This document shows positions 11,152-22,915 of a DNA stretch of 64,000 nt, one piece after another. The stretch's first letter is position 1; each line of letters starts with the position of its first letter. Source of the DNA: Meghimatium bilineatum (Eukaryota; Mollusca; Gastropoda; Stylommatophora; Philomycidae); NCBI GenBank assembly GCA_034231615.1, contig CM067298.1:35222127-35286126 (forward strand), in the 5' to 3' direction. Position numbers and translations under genes: made by a program. Below the pieces are notes generated by a model. That model made no database searches. It was not told the origin of the DNA and saw only the letters and a list, made by a program, of their open reading frames with translations.

Positions 11152-11293
11152 CAGAGATTTTCAAAATTTGTTGCATGACGCGGTACAAATAAAATTATAA
11201 AACTAGATATGCTCATAAATAACTAGAATTGAAGGAGAAGCTCTCGCGGACAGGTAGACATGTTGCCACGGCCCGGCGGTTGAGAAGCACTCG
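11152..11293. mobile_element. hAT-like non-autonomous mini-element (142 bp)
   Basis: The left end CAGAGATTTTCAAAATTTG and right end CGGCGGTTGAGAAGCACTCG form imperfect inverted termini of the CAG-G-TTCTCAA type common to hAT elements. Subterminal GC-rich blocks (GACGCGG, CGGCCCGG) sit inside. A clear 8-bp target duplication is not visible. Confidence 0.55.
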
Positions 11294-12357
11294 CCCAGAA
11301 AACCATAAATACTGGGCTCATCACTATGTTCCGAATTGGATATGCTACCAACAGCTTATACATATCTAATTACACATCATACGTTTTTATGTTAATTTGC
11401 AATGCATTCAGTCCAGTGTCACATGTAAGATTTTGATAGGGAGAGGGGTCTTCCTAAGAAAAGTTTTCCACTTTGTTTTTGGAAGGAATCATTTGAAGAT
11501 TTTTCTTTGGAAAACTGCTAAGCAGGGTAGTGATTACCCTCGATTTTAACTGTTTCTTAGAACGTAATACTAAATATTATGTTCTATTATTCAGAGAAAA
11601 TAATAATTTATCTCTAAAATGTGACTAGAAATACTGATCTTCAACCCTGTTACAACCTGGTAGTACAACCCTACACACCCAATCCCACAGTATCTAAGCA
11701 CTATCTAATATTTGGGATCTCTATTTGACTCTTTTATTTGCATTAGACGAATGAATATTTGGGGTGGAGGGGATATAATCCTTTAAAATACAATTTTACA
11801 AATAAACACATACGCGTCGATCACAAATTTCTCGAAATATGTACAAAGTTTATTTGCAGCTTTTCTCACACATACAAATAGGTGAAATCATGATTTCAAA
11901 TATCTGAAGTAATCTGAACTGTACAAGACGGAGGATTTGCGGTTTATCTACAACTAAATTTGGCATGTCTATTTGCTTATATGCATTCAAATTCAATCAA
12001 CAAGTCCAATTTCTAGTTTGAATTATGCTATGGCATATATGCATAGCACATACAATTTGTGCCTGTCTTTGAATCAGGTGGGTTTTCCTAACCTGTTGCA
12101 ACATATCAATCTATCTACAAGATTTAGTGTATCAACCCTATTCGATTTGTCCCCCACTGTTACTTTTTGCTGTATAGACCAATATGTCCCTGGATGTCAG
12201 TTCTCGCGAACGAAACGGTAGATATGAGTCTAAAATCTCATTTGGAATTGTGTCTACTAAATCTATATTGTACGAGGTATTGAAAGAACTGCTGGTGCTC
12301 TGGTCTCGTTTAATTAGACCACTCATTACCTCTTGTGCCCACAGATACAAACCCCAC
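11294..12357. other. AT-rich intron DNA
   Basis: No feature recognised. Confidence 0.4.
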
Positions 12358-12490
12358 TTTATAATAATAATAATAAACCCATAACCCGTCAGGGTAGTAG
12401 AGGGTGTCACAATGAGACATTTAGTGCGGAAAGATCTCCACGCATCTCTATCCTCTACCATCCTGATGAATGTGGAAACCTCACACCCTG
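12358..12490 (-). mobile_element. LINE 3' end with (TTA)n tail
   Basis: On the minus strand the terminal coding motif V-E-D-R-D-A-W-R-S-F is followed by V-T-P-S-T-T-L-T-G-Y-G and a run of TTA triplets. The same ending occurs at about 29340-29420, also on the minus strand. Known: many RTE-like LINEs end in short tandem repeats instead of poly-A. Confidence 0.7.
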
Positions 12491-12854
12491 TCATTTAACC
12501 TAAAAAACTCATATCTAATGTCTGAGTATGACAGTTCAACTTGCTTGTTTTAATATGGTGGTGTCAAAATCCTAACAGAAACTCGCACAATGAAATGACC
12601 GCAGAAAAACACAGTTGTACCTATGTTGTAAAAACAGCTTACTCGAGATTTAATAGATATAAAGACAAATGTTCTATCTGAACAAACAACTGCCCCCATA
12701 ACATTTCAAAATGCTAAGGTATTACCAGTTGCCTACCAGACATAAAACTATGCAACAGCATTCTTCTAGTTGATAATATAACTATATAGTACGCTTTTAC
12801 TTTCAATGGCCATTCCCCAACATTCACTTTAAAAGTTATACATGCTTCATTTGG

Positions 12855-13005
12855 TATGTCCTGTTGTTGCTAAGTCATGGACTTAATCTTGTCTCAATGT
12901 ATTATTTTTGTCTTCTATCAAATAATATATTATGTCCTGTTGTTGCTAAGTCATGGACTTAATCTTGTCTCAATGTATTATTTTTGTCTTCTATCAAATA
13001 ATACA
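12855..13005. repeat. Direct tandem duplication, 76-bp unit, two copies
   Basis: The unit beginning TATGTCCTGTTGTTGCTAAG occurs twice back to back (12855 and 12931) and is essentially identical over about 72 bases. This indicates a very recent duplication. Confidence 0.95.
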
Positions 13006-13149
13006 TATGGATGAGGAATAGACACTGGCATCGGCCATTGAACCTATGTTCTTCTGTGACAATCTCCAAGGTGACGGAGAATACCAGATGTACAATAACT
13101 GCAATATGTGTCAACAAAGATGACTAAAGAATGAAGTACTAATTGGTAT

Positions 13150-13420
13150 AGAAGTATATGCAACACATCTGGCAGTACCCGACGTTCCTGAAATACTACC
13201 GCAGTGGAATGTTTCATTTGAATTCGGGGGTTAAACGTGCATCCACAACACCCTAGAACAATGGAGTCTCTGAGACAGTAATCCTTATACGAGCTCGGAT
13301 GTCACCTATGTCACTCAACAGTTGGACCTGTGCTTTTGTTAGAAAGGATATGGGTCTTCATAAGCTGTCAAATGACCCCAGCAAATGGGATTACATCATC
13401 ATAACTTCCTTAGACAATTT
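13150..13420 (+). repeat. Dispersed repeat B (TCATCAT-ended), copy 1
   Basis: Shared in order with 22905-23310 and 58640-59030: a CTGGCAGTAC-type stretch, AACGTGCATCCA, a TGAGACAG block, CTCAACAGTTG and a CATCATCAT end. Class unknown; it may be a LINE 3' end or a SINE. Confidence 0.5.
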
Positions 13421-13987
13421 CACTAGTATAGGTAGAAAATTCATATACTATAATGGAACTCCCAGCAATGTTTACTGTAAATTTGTTACAAACTGTTAAC
13501 TGTTTCAACTGTTCTTATGACGTGTCAAATCATTAGCACATCCTTGTATCTAGAGATCCGTTGGAACACCTACTGGGCTCAGAGAAACAACACTAGATGA
13601 AGCAAAGTGTACGTACACTTGTATGAAATCAAATTTATGCAATGTACCACATTGTAGGAATAGAAAATATTTCAAGCGAGCTACATAGATGTATATCTGA
13701 ACTTTGTTTATATAGACCGTAACCCAGAATGCAATATTTCAATGCAAGACAGTCCAGTTGAATAAACTTTTCAAACTGCTAAATATTCTTTTGATAAATG
13801 TAAACTGAACGTTATTATACGCATGGAGTAACCATTTATGTGACGGATGCAATGGTAGGTTCAACTGGGAATTTAAACAAGCGATAAAAAAACGGTGTCG
13901 GGAAACAATACAATACTGGAAATGCGAGGGCTGGAGTAATACAAGGAATATGTATAAATTAGCGGAAATAGGTTATTAAAAATAAAA
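13421..13987. other. AT-rich intron DNA
   Basis: No feature recognised. Confidence 0.4.
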
Positions 13988-14043
13988 CATACTAGCAACT
14001 AGACACATCAACAGACGATGTTTCGACAAAAGCCTTCATCAGT
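13988..14043 (-). repeat. Penelope-terminus-like motif, copy 3
   Basis: On the minus strand: CTGATGAAGGCTTTTGTCGA, then AACATCGTCTG and TGTGTCTAGTTGCTAGTATG. Both conserved boxes (CTGATGA and CGAAAC) are intact here, and the tail matches 216-290 and 2938-3000. Confidence 0.55.
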
Positions 14044-14059
14044 ACGAAAGACATCTATC

Positions 14060-14800
14060 TATTTATTGTCATTTCCACTTGTGCCGTTAAGCGTCGTGGG
14101 TCGGGAAGAGTTGAAGTTGTCTGTCTTTGGCTATTTGGGTTCCATTGGCCATGGTCAGCAATGTTCTTTTAAGGTTTCTTTGATTGTCTCCGCCCATCTA
14201 GTTCTTGGTTTCCCTCGTGCCTTCTAACCCAATCTTCTGTTGTATGCAGGAAGGGCTGATCGCGTTGGTTCCATTTTCACCATGTTTGCTGTCTTTCGAT
14301 GTAGTCTTGACTTGAGATGGTATATTTTTCTTTTCTGATATCTTCATTTCTCCCCGTCAGTCTCTTCAGGTCATATTTATAGCTTTCCTCAAATATCTAA
14401 TTTCACACAGTGATTTTTTTCATTAGTGTCTTTGTCAAAGGCCATGTTTCACATTGATAACACAGAGTTGGTATAAAACTATTGTTTATCAATTGTCGCT
14501 CTGTAGCATGCAGATTGATTGGTTTTTTTTTAGTATTAGAGACAGATGATAAGTTACAGCATACGCTTTCTGACACCTTGTTTTGGATCTATCTATCGAG
14601 TTTGCCAACCTCTGTAAAGATGCTGCCTAAATATTTGAACTCTGAGCCTGCTATAGCTTTGTACCGCTGGCATACACATTTAACTGTCCTGGTATTCTGT
14701 TTACCTTCATAGTCTCTGTTTAAGATGTGTTTACCTTCATGTTGTATTGCTCGCAGGTTGTTTGAATTGTTGCTGTTAAAGATGGCGGACAGTGGCAGTG
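14060..14800 (-). mobile_element. RTE-like LINE, C-terminal third
   Basis: The minus strand encodes G-S-E-F-K-Y-L-G-S-I-F-T-E-V-G-K-L-D-R. Then, with frame breaks, come the C-Y-Q-C-E type stretch, an E-I-R-Y-L-R-K-A block and a G-K-P-R-T-R-W type basic motif. The order is that of the palm/thumb and C-terminal region of the RTE-like elements at 38980 and 47960. It is dead, with several stops. Confidence 0.75.
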
Positions 14801-15003
14801 CCATTGTGTAGCGGGGAAATTCTTATAGATAATGTGTATAACAGGATTAAAATTCAGAATTCCAAAGAAAGGCAGCGAAGAAGGAAATCATCAAATCTGC
14901 GGATTAGAACATCCCAGGACAGTGATGCTTAACTCTTTCCAGTCCAATCGCCACTATACTGGCTTTATAGTATGGGTCTACATACTGTTTACTGGCCTTG
15001 ATT

Positions 15004-15059
15004 TGATATTTGATTACTTCACAAGGCTAACTCTAACCCTGTGAAGTAATCAAATATCA
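15004..15059. repeat. Hairpin-forming inverted repeat, 22-bp arms
   Basis: TGATATTTGATTACTTCAC at 15004 is repeated in reverse complement at about 15041-15059, with an AAGG/CCCT extension and a loop of about 12 bases. Confidence 0.85.
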
Positions 15060-16827
15060 TCAATGTACTTATATATTCATATTATGTATCCATTCCCCTT
15101 TCCAATGATATATTACACATACACTATTTATCAATATTAGTATGTCAAGTGATAACAATAAAAAACACATATATAAGGAAGTGTTTCTACACCTACAAAT
15201 TAATTTGGTCCTGAAGAGTCAAATTTCACTTTTATATTTTCTGATGTAAGGTCAAGTCAGTGAAAACATTCACTACCGTGATTGGTCATGAAAACATTCA
15301 GCTGTGTGATAAGAATAGAAACAGAAATAGAGTTCAGAAAACAGCGAGTCAACACATCTACTTTATGTGTACGGTCTCGGTGACAAGATGTTAGAACTGA
15401 TTAGCTTTATGGAGAAAAGTAAAATTGAAATTTTAGGAATAGCAGACACCAGAGGACAGAGAAAAAAAAGACAGAAACATCAATGTTGCCACTTGAAAGA
15501 TGTAGCTACTACTCTGTTCACTCTAAAAATGAAGTGCGTCCGCACTTCTGATTTGTTGTAAGACGCAGATCGCATTAATCGGTTGTTAAGAGCCCAATAG
15601 TATTGTTTTTAAATTTAGATTTAATTGTTTTTACATGTTTTAAATAATATTGTTTTTACATGTCATCAGCAGTTTAAAAATCACCTGCTGTCGCGAAGTA
15701 ATGTGGGGGTGTGTTTTTTTATCTCCTTATCTCTGCTGAGCAATCTGTTGATGGTTGACCTTAGATATTCAAAGTTGTTTTCTTAAATTTACATACTCAA
15801 AGTTGTTTACCCAACATTCGTCAACATGAATATTGTTATTATTTACAGCAGCTAATCTTAACCGATTACAGGATTATTGTAAATGTATCGAAGCCTAGTA
15901 TTTTTCTCATTCCTTATCGAGCGTTGTCAGTATCATTGTTGGCATAAGTCATATCTACTGTTAACCCTTTCGTGCATACAATTTTGGAATATTGGCTACG
16001 ATGGGAAGTACGGAACAATCTACTAAGATGCACTTTCTAAGTAAAAGCTTAACACCCATTTAAAAGGCAGGGTCCATTAGGTTCAGACGTTCGGGGTCAT
16101 GAAATATGGATGTTAAAATATACAAATGGTAGCTGTTGACTTGAGTGGACACGATGTATGAGATACATGCAGTGTGTGCTGTTGAACAGTGGTTCTCTCT
16201 TTATCTCTCTCTCCCAAAGCCGAATTGTGCTTATGGGTAAAAATAATGTTTCAATCTCTTTATTGTGACCGTAAATCAAGTGTCATGCAGAAGTTCGTGG
16301 GCAATCGTGCTCCCCCCCCCCACAATTCGTGGTATCTCGAGTTAATAAATTGAGTTTGAGACATTTTCCCATGCAACAATGACAAGCTATCCAGCAACTT
16401 CACCATTCCCCCTTCAAATGTTCATATTTTTTCAAATGTGCAGCACGACGATGTGGTACACTTGTGGGCTGTATGTTCCGGTTAAGAACCAGTGTGGTAG
16501 AAAATTGATTTTTAACCTGATTGACAGTGATTTCCATGCAGAAACTAATAAACATTTGGAATCTTGGATTTCTGCGGACCAATCTAGGGGGCTATATAAA
16601 GATTATTAATTTTAATGAAATATAAAATGACGTATTACAATATTCTACGAGAAAATTGGCGTCCATTTTTTAGGCCAGAAGATCACGGAAGGAAAATCGT
16701 CCAAAAAGTGTCCACGGACATAACAAATGTTGAGAACTATAGCTGTAGATGAACAAAAGCTGGCAGTGACTAGCACTTTCGGTACGGAAAATCAAGAATT
16801 TGCTTGCGTAAAATGCATGGTTCTTTC
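15060..16827. other. AT-rich intron DNA
   Basis: Short ORFs only; a poly-C run lies near 16312. No gene or named repeat seen. Confidence 0.4.
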
Positions 16828-16925
16828 AGTGCGTGTTAGTCCAATTTGGTTATACATTTTACAACCATAAAAAAACAGTGCAGATCGCGGTTCTGGTAAT
16901 CGAATCACCATGACCACGGTTATTA
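16828..16925. repeat. Dispersed repeat C, copy 2
   Basis: Matches 9331-9425 in order of blocks: GTTAGTCCAATTTGGTTATA, TTACAACCATA, GCGGTTCTGGTAATCGAATC. Confidence 0.5.
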
Positions 16926-17368
16926 TTGAAATCAAGGTTACAAAGAAGAAACATGATCTTGGATTCGACTTCGTTAAGGGAATAGTTTAAAAAAATACAA
17001 AATACTTAAAAGAATATCATATACAGGACACTGCTCTTCAACTATTGTTGAATTTTGAAACGCAGCTACTACACCAAAATACATTAGCAGTATAATTTGA
17101 ATGGCCAGAGTTCGAGCTCACTATCAATTCTACTACGGCATCGATGGGACGGATTTTACTTAACAAATATTTTTTTTAAATATATATCGTTCCTACATTG
17201 CAGAATTTATTGTGATCTCTTGGGTGTTTTATCTTCATTTCGTTTTTAACATTACCATGTTCTATTTTCCTGGGAAGGAGAAAAGCGGGCGGCTGAACCC
17301 TATACCCTCTCTTCTTTCATATGGAAAGTTCATTGCAAACAAGCACGCACGCACACACAACAATTAAA

Positions 17369-17629
17369 AGGATGTCCATGAATTACGTCAACAATTATTG
17401 TGGCGATTTTTTCATCCTCCTCTCCTCTCTTGTCAACGACGTATCAACATTTTAAGGGCTCCTCGCCCTGCTTAATTATGCCCAGGACATGTTTCGCATT
17501 AACAGTACGAAAAATCAATGGGGTATTGTTGACCTCAACTTTTGTCAATGCTCCCCCCCCCCATTCCCCCTGTGAAACATTTTCAGAACCCTTTCCTCTT
17601 ATTTGTTGGCGTAATTTATGGATAGCCCT
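17369..17629. mobile_element. MITE, 261 bp, with about 25-bp terminal inverted repeats
   Basis: The left end GGATGTCCATGAATTACGTC continues ..AACAAT. It is the inverted match of the right end ATTTGTTGGCGTAATTTATG followed by GATAGCCCTA. The inside has no ORF and a poly-C run. A second, interrupted copy lies at about 22330-22915. Target duplication is not resolved, so the superfamily is open. Confidence 0.65.
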
Positions 17630-18566
17630 AAGGCATCATAAAATCCTAAGCGTGACCGTTACAATATTTCCAAACGACCCTAAATTAAGAAATGAAACGA
17701 ACCTGATCGCTGACTTTTATAATGTACCCGAAAATATTATGAAAACTTAGGTGGTTTATATGTGATCCAATAATATTTCGAATAGTTCACTTGAGTCGTG
17801 TGACCAAATACAGTACTATAAGACCTAACGGCAAAAAGTATGCATGTCTTCATTCGGTATGTTTTTGATTATTGTCATACTTTCCATTGATTACTATTTA
17901 TATACTTGTATATTAATATACTTTTTATAGTAGATGCTATTTATACCTTGGCTATTTTTGGTATGCGATTCTAAGTATATAAATATTGATCAACGGAAAA
18001 CACGGGAATAATTAAAAACAGGTACGAATGAAGGCCTAATTAGATAACATGTCTACTACTGCGATCGGTCGCCATGAGCTTATGTGATTTTTCAATTAAA
18101 AATCAAATCAGTGTGGATTGTTCTAGTGCTAATGATGGCTTCATGTTGACACGATCAGGTAAATCGCTATATCAACTTGTCAACAAGAACTAGACATCCG
18201 CATTCTTGAACTTTTGACGCCCGGAATGGCTTGTTTAATTTATGCACACGCACGCATACAATCGCTACTAAATTAATTAACTCTTTGTTGTCCAACGAAT
18301 GGACAGTTATGGGATACAAGAACTGTAGTTAAACATCACCAATGTTTGCCTTACTGTTAACTGAACTCTCTGTCAACACATTTGCTTTGCTTCTCATGAA
18401 TACAAAACTACTGAGTAGGCTTTCCTGTCTTACACTCCCCAATCAGTCCACACAGGAATATTTGTGTATTTAATGTGACATTGTAATGTGTTATACATGT
18501 AATAAAAACATGGGGGACACAGAACAACAGAGTTCAGCATTACATATATATTATAATAGTTTTGCA
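17630..18566. other. AT-rich intron DNA
   Basis: No feature recognised. Confidence 0.4.
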
Positions 18567-18832
18567 AAACATAGGGATCTCCCGTTAAGCCCTTCGCTTT
18601 GTACTCAAGAGGTAGAGGGGTTCAAATCCCGCTCTCTACGTGCGATATACATGTTTATAAGGTGGATTTTGTCCCAGATCCCTGGTGATTATCGTTTGAA
18701 GATACGGAGTTAACGTTTATGTATGGCGTGTTGCTTCGATGTTAGGGGCCGAGGCGAGTAACCGAGATCATATGGCATAGCCCAGTACAGTTAAGTTAAT
18801 CCTCTACGCCTTTTGGAGCCCCTTTTGAAAAA
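18567..18832 (+). repeat. tRNA-headed SINE, family T
   Basis: A B-box-like GGGGTTCAAATCCCG at about 18617-18631 sits 50 bases after a TTAAGCCCTTCG stretch that matches the tRNA-like head at 63337. The body (GTGGATTTTGTCCCAGATCC, GTGATTATC.., a CAGTACAGTTAAGTTAATCC block, CCTTTTGGAGCCCCTTTTG) matches 63418-63592. Known: polymerase III SINEs carry such internal A and B boxes. Confidence 0.7.
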
Positions 18833-18979
18833 AACATAGCTATATCATTATAACTAAATCATCAAAGACTAAAATAAGAGGCCGATAAACAGAACATTTC
18901 TCAGGAACATCGCAGCGAAACATTCATAGTTCTTTGGGTACATTAGATGGGATTTTTAGAACATTATTACAAGTCATAT

Positions 18980-19180
18980 TAAAAGACAGGACACATTGTT
19001 GGTCTTATTTTATGGTAAAGTTGAAGAGAGGCGAGAAAAAGGCAGGCATGGATACAAGTTGAGAGAAGTTGGACAGGTTGTAGTCTAGAAGAGTGCACCA
19101 CCAAAAGAAGAGGCAGCTTATGCCGGAGGTATGTTGCAGCCAAACTTCGTTGCGGAGACGGCACTTGATGATGATGATGA
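18980..19180 (+). repeat. Probable LINE 3' end with (GAT)n tail
   Basis: GACGGCACTTGATGATGATG and the preceding ..TGCGGA.. recur at about 23625-23670 (GACGGCACTTGACGATGATG). A short tandem tail after a shared 3' sequence suggests an RTE-like LINE or a dependent SINE. No polymerase motif remains. Confidence 0.45.
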
Positions 19181-19309
19181 CAATATAATAACTTGCAAGC
19201 AAAGACAAAGAATACACGAAGTTAAGTGATATGAGTGGCAGGCAGTCAGATGAAGGGCACGGACGATGGTCAGTAGTGAATTTGATGCCCAATACTCTGG
19301 AAACAAGAA

Positions 19310-19755
19310 AGCAGATCGTCAGGTTAAGGAAGCAGCTGCCAGATGTGCCAATAACACACTATCGAAAGAAATAGATGATCAGGTTAATTAGAAAGCCAAC
19401 TCCAATACAAGATGACTAACAAATTATGAGCAAATCAGACAAATGTGTCATTCTGTGCCCCTGAACAAGACACAACTGATTCCGCAGCAACATATATACA
19501 AATGTTCATGATTGGCAAAACAACCAAGTGTACATGTGACCATGCAACTCAGACAGCGGAGCATATTCTTTAGGAATGCCCGGAATACGAAATGCTGATG
19601 CAAATACACTGGCCCAGAGAAACACAAGTGAAATAAAAACGCTAAGGACCTCTGTATGAGTTGCAAAATACAGTCAAGTTTATAGAAGAGACAAAACGTC
19701 AGATAAAAACACGACCCAAGGCAAAAAAGAAAGAAGCAAATATCCAACACTGACA
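19310..19755 (+). mobile_element. RNase H-type LINE, 3' end fragment
   Basis: Starts in the end of the RNase H region (A-K-E-A-A type) and runs through the C-terminal stretch: an I-Y-K-C type block, C-P-E-Y-E-M-L, I-H-W-P-R-E-T, G-P-L-Y-E-L-Q-N-T-V-K-F-I-E-E-T-K. This is the same order as at 55740-56092. Several stops. Confidence 0.8.
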
Positions 19756-19904
19756 AGGAGAGGAGTTATGTAGATCCAATATTGCGCGATATTTGCTGAT
19801 GAGCATAAATATTTCAATCAATCGGGCTTTGCGTCTCCTAGTGTTGTTACACATCTTCGGGTATGTTGGCCACGGACAAGAATTTTTGTTTTCTTTCTAT
19901 CATT

Positions 19905-20075
19905 GAATATTCGTCTTCTTCATCGTTCATTCTCAAACTCCCGCTGGTTCTCTCTTATAGCAGGACCATGGTCCTACTACATTTCCAAAAGGATGTAGTC
20001 CAGATAATGGAAATGTGTTGTGTCGCCGTTTTATTTGCGCCAATGGTCCGTCACATCCATCTTCGGCGAAATCAT
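19905..20075 (-). repeat. Small LINE-derived repeat, copy 5
   Basis: Close to the 9770-9940 copy. It includes the GCAGGACCATGGTCC palindrome and GTGTCGCCGTTTTATTTGCG on the plus strand. Confidence 0.65.
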
Positions 20076-21829
20076 TGAATATATTCTCAGCCTCATTCCG
20101 TGTGTTTCATATCTCTGTCAAGTTCTTCATGGTCTGTCATCTCCATATGTTCCTACGTCTTCTATAATTGTTTTTTGTTACCTGTGTGATCCATGCTAAT
20201 TAGTTTCCAGATATATGTTTTAGGCCTACTTGTTTTCTGAGTGTGTGCCAAAATGTCAAATGCATATCCATAGTACTGTGGGAGATATAGTGCAATCATG
20301 TACGAATTTCAATAGCGACTATCTGATATGTTGACATACTCAGTATTTGAGAACTGAGGAAAGTAGTTTACAATAAAGGCAGAGAAAAACTGAACACGGT
20401 AAAAGAGTGATATATCTTAAAGAATTATACCAAACATTTGACAAGTATTTTGAAAGAATAATTGTCAAATAATAAAATTCCTCCACCACAAATATACTCT
20501 GTGGCCATTGTTTGTCTTGCGGCGTCAGGGGTAGATTTCTCTGGAGATGGCCTTCTTGTGTGCTGTTTCTTAACTTGTTCCTGTGGCTTCTTTTGATTTT
20601 TTGTGATCCATCTTTTCCATGGTCTGCATCTGGCTTTATAGCCGTGATGTCTGTGTCATGGCCACCTGTGGCATGTAGTCTGTTGGTAGTCTGGAAGTGT
20701 GTGTACACTTCTTGATCTATTGTCTTTTGATGTTTTCCAATACTGGTATTGTATTGTTTCTTTTGTCACAAATATATGTACAAACATAAATATCAACAAA
20801 TGGAAGATAAAATAAAGATCGACTCCTATCGCTCTTGTATGCTTGGTTTTAATCTTCAGGAATTACAAGGAATAGAGTTGTTTCATTATTTGTACAATGG
20901 AGAGAATTCTCCACAATAGGTAGTTACTGCAGCAAAACTGTGCTCTGAATGTGCCATTCTTACTCGTCGTTTGTTATGTTGTGAATGTGTTCTTAATATA
21001 AGCCGCTTTGTCCAAACGTCGAATCTCGTGTCTTATCACGTGTTTATCAAGTGATTAGCAAAACTTGATCACCCTTTTTCCTAGTTTCGGCTGGAGATTT
21101 GTCCAGCAATACTTTGAGAATAAGTTACATACTACGAGAAATGGTTAACAACATAATTGTACAAATGAAGTAATTTGGGGCTACAACGGGTGGAAGGTTT
21201 CACCATATATCAAAAATGGTGTTAGAAAGTTTAGAATGGTGTGTCTTTAGTCCATTTTATCTTTAATCTATGAGTTAAAAAGTAAGATAAAATGTTACAT
21301 TGTAAATGAAAAGATCTGAAGATCTTTGCTTAATGTTCAAGTTATAAGACGAACAATGTTAGCGAACATTGCAGAGTAAAAATTGCGACTCAAGCTCTAG
21401 AAAACACACAGGTCTACAGATATATGAATATATAATGTGCGTTAATGTGTTAGATTTAAATGAGAAAGAAATTCATTACACGTTTACATATGGTCGTATT
21501 CGTCTTGTATTAAGCGAACATGAATCAGGATCTTCTAAAGGCTAATCGATGATCTATTTCAATGGTTCTCAAAGTGGTCCATATGATCCAGGTTTTCAAG
21601 CGGACAACAATTTTAAAAAGGGGAAATTGGCCTACAGACCTGTCTAGATGGGTCACAGATAGATACTTCTATGTATGGCCTTTTTTCGTTTTGCATGCCG
21701 CTATTAACCCAAAACATTAGTTGAGCAATATCTTTAATTAATCTGCTATGCAATCTAAACACAGCAACAACACATTTTTTTTCGTCTTTCTCTTTTGTCG
21801 TTCTTCTTTTTTGTTATATTTTTCACCAT
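20076..21829. other. AT-rich intron DNA
   Basis: A 122-codon minus-strand ORF (20340-20708) has no motif I recognise and no sign of being a host exon. Nothing else named. Confidence 0.4.
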
Positions 21830-22325
21830 TTTCTTGTCCTACCTTTGGCCTTACTCCCAGATATTCTTTTGTTATATGCTCTTATTGGTATTTGGTTTGG
21901 CTTCATTCTCATAAGGTGACCGAGCCATTTTACTTGCTGTCTCTCAATATGTTAAATACATGATATTATACCAACTCTTTTCCTAATTTCTTCATTTCTT
22001 ATTTTATCTAGCTTGGTAACCATTTCAGCTTTTCTCAGACACTTCATTTCACATGTGACGATTTTTCTCTGTGTTAAAGACTATGTTTGATATTGGTAGC
22101 ACAGTGTTGGTATAAAAATGGTAGATATTTTCTGTTTTTTAAATTTTCATCTTGATCTTTGGGTGAAGAAGTAGTGGTGAAAGTTGGTAAATCACTGTGT
22201 TGGCTTTCTGGCACCTTGTTTCTATTTATCCGTCTAATCTTCCATCTTCGGAAAAAATGATGCCTAGATATTTAAATTCTTTGGCTTGTTTCACTTTGGT
22301 GTTATCTATTGTTATATCCATTGTC
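21830..22325 (-). mobile_element. RTE-like LINE fragment
   Basis: On the minus strand, with breaks: an I-T-I-D-N-T-K-V-K-Q-A type stretch, K-Y-L-G-I-I-F type block, T-E-K-N-R-H type block and E-M-K-C-L-R-K-A-E-M-V-T-K, ending in W-L-G-H-L-M-R-M. This is the same region as 5690-6126. Confidence 0.75.
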
Positions 22326-22329
22326 ACGG

Positions 22330-22915
22330 GGGTATGTTTATTAATTACGCCAACAATTAGAGGGAAGGAGTCTGAAAATGTTTCACATTTGCTGACAGGG
22401 CCTATTTGCCAAATTTGACATCAACTTCTTCTTTCTTTACTCTTTTACCCCTTATGCGTGTTGCGAGAGATACAGTGTTCTTGTTCTCGCTTTTTTGGCA
22501 GCTTCAGATAATGTTATTTGATGTTTGTGTAATGTCTCTTTGATGTTGTCTTTCTGCTTCTCTCTTCATATATGATTTATAATCTAATGAATCACACGGC
22601 ATTCTTTCCAGATGACTGAACCATTGTATCTGTTGGTTTTGTATGTATTGTAGAATTGATATGACATCCACTCTTTCTCTTATGACCTCGTTTCTAATTC
22701 TGTATCTTCTCGTCACTCCTGTGGCTTTTCTCAGACATCTCATCTCTGTTGTAACCAGTTGTCTTTTATGTTTTGTTGTTAAGGACCATGTTTGATATAT
22801 TGGTAGCACAGGGTTGGAGTGAAGATACTTTAGATGTTTCTTTTTTGCTGTAATTAGTAACATTGGGGGTCAAAAATTGACAAAACATTGTTGGCGTAAT
22901 TTATGGACAGCTCAT
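22330..22915. mobile_element. MITE copy 2, split by a LINE fragment
   Basis: Inverted ends like those of 17369-17629 lie at about 22335-22360 (TTAATTACGCCAACAATTAG) and 22885-22915 (TTGTTGGCGTAATTTATGGA), with a GAAAATGTTTCACA block just inside the left end. Between them sits a minus-strand LINE fragment (22500-22865), so the MITE is older than the LINE. Confidence 0.55.
22500..22865 (-). mobile_element. RTE-like LINE, C-terminal fragment
   Basis: A 119-codon minus-strand frame carries T-K-H-K-R-Q-L-V-T-T-E-M-R-C-L-R-K-A, then I-R-N-E-V-I-R-E-R and Q-Y-I-Q-N-Q-Q-I-Q-W-F-S-H-L. It overlaps in domain content with the neighbour at 21830-22325, so the two are separate insertions. Confidence 0.8.

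Noticed and set aside
12138-12494. 118-codon minus-strand ORF as a possible gene
   Set aside because: Its start is a LINE C-terminus followed by translated TTA repeats (run of Ile).
18600-18645. Functional tRNA gene
   Set aside because: The A and B boxes belong to a SINE head; a proper cloverleaf with acceptor stem is not present.
20340-20708. 122-codon minus-strand ORF
   Set aside because: No recognised motif and no second homologous stretch; length is within chance for this much DNA.
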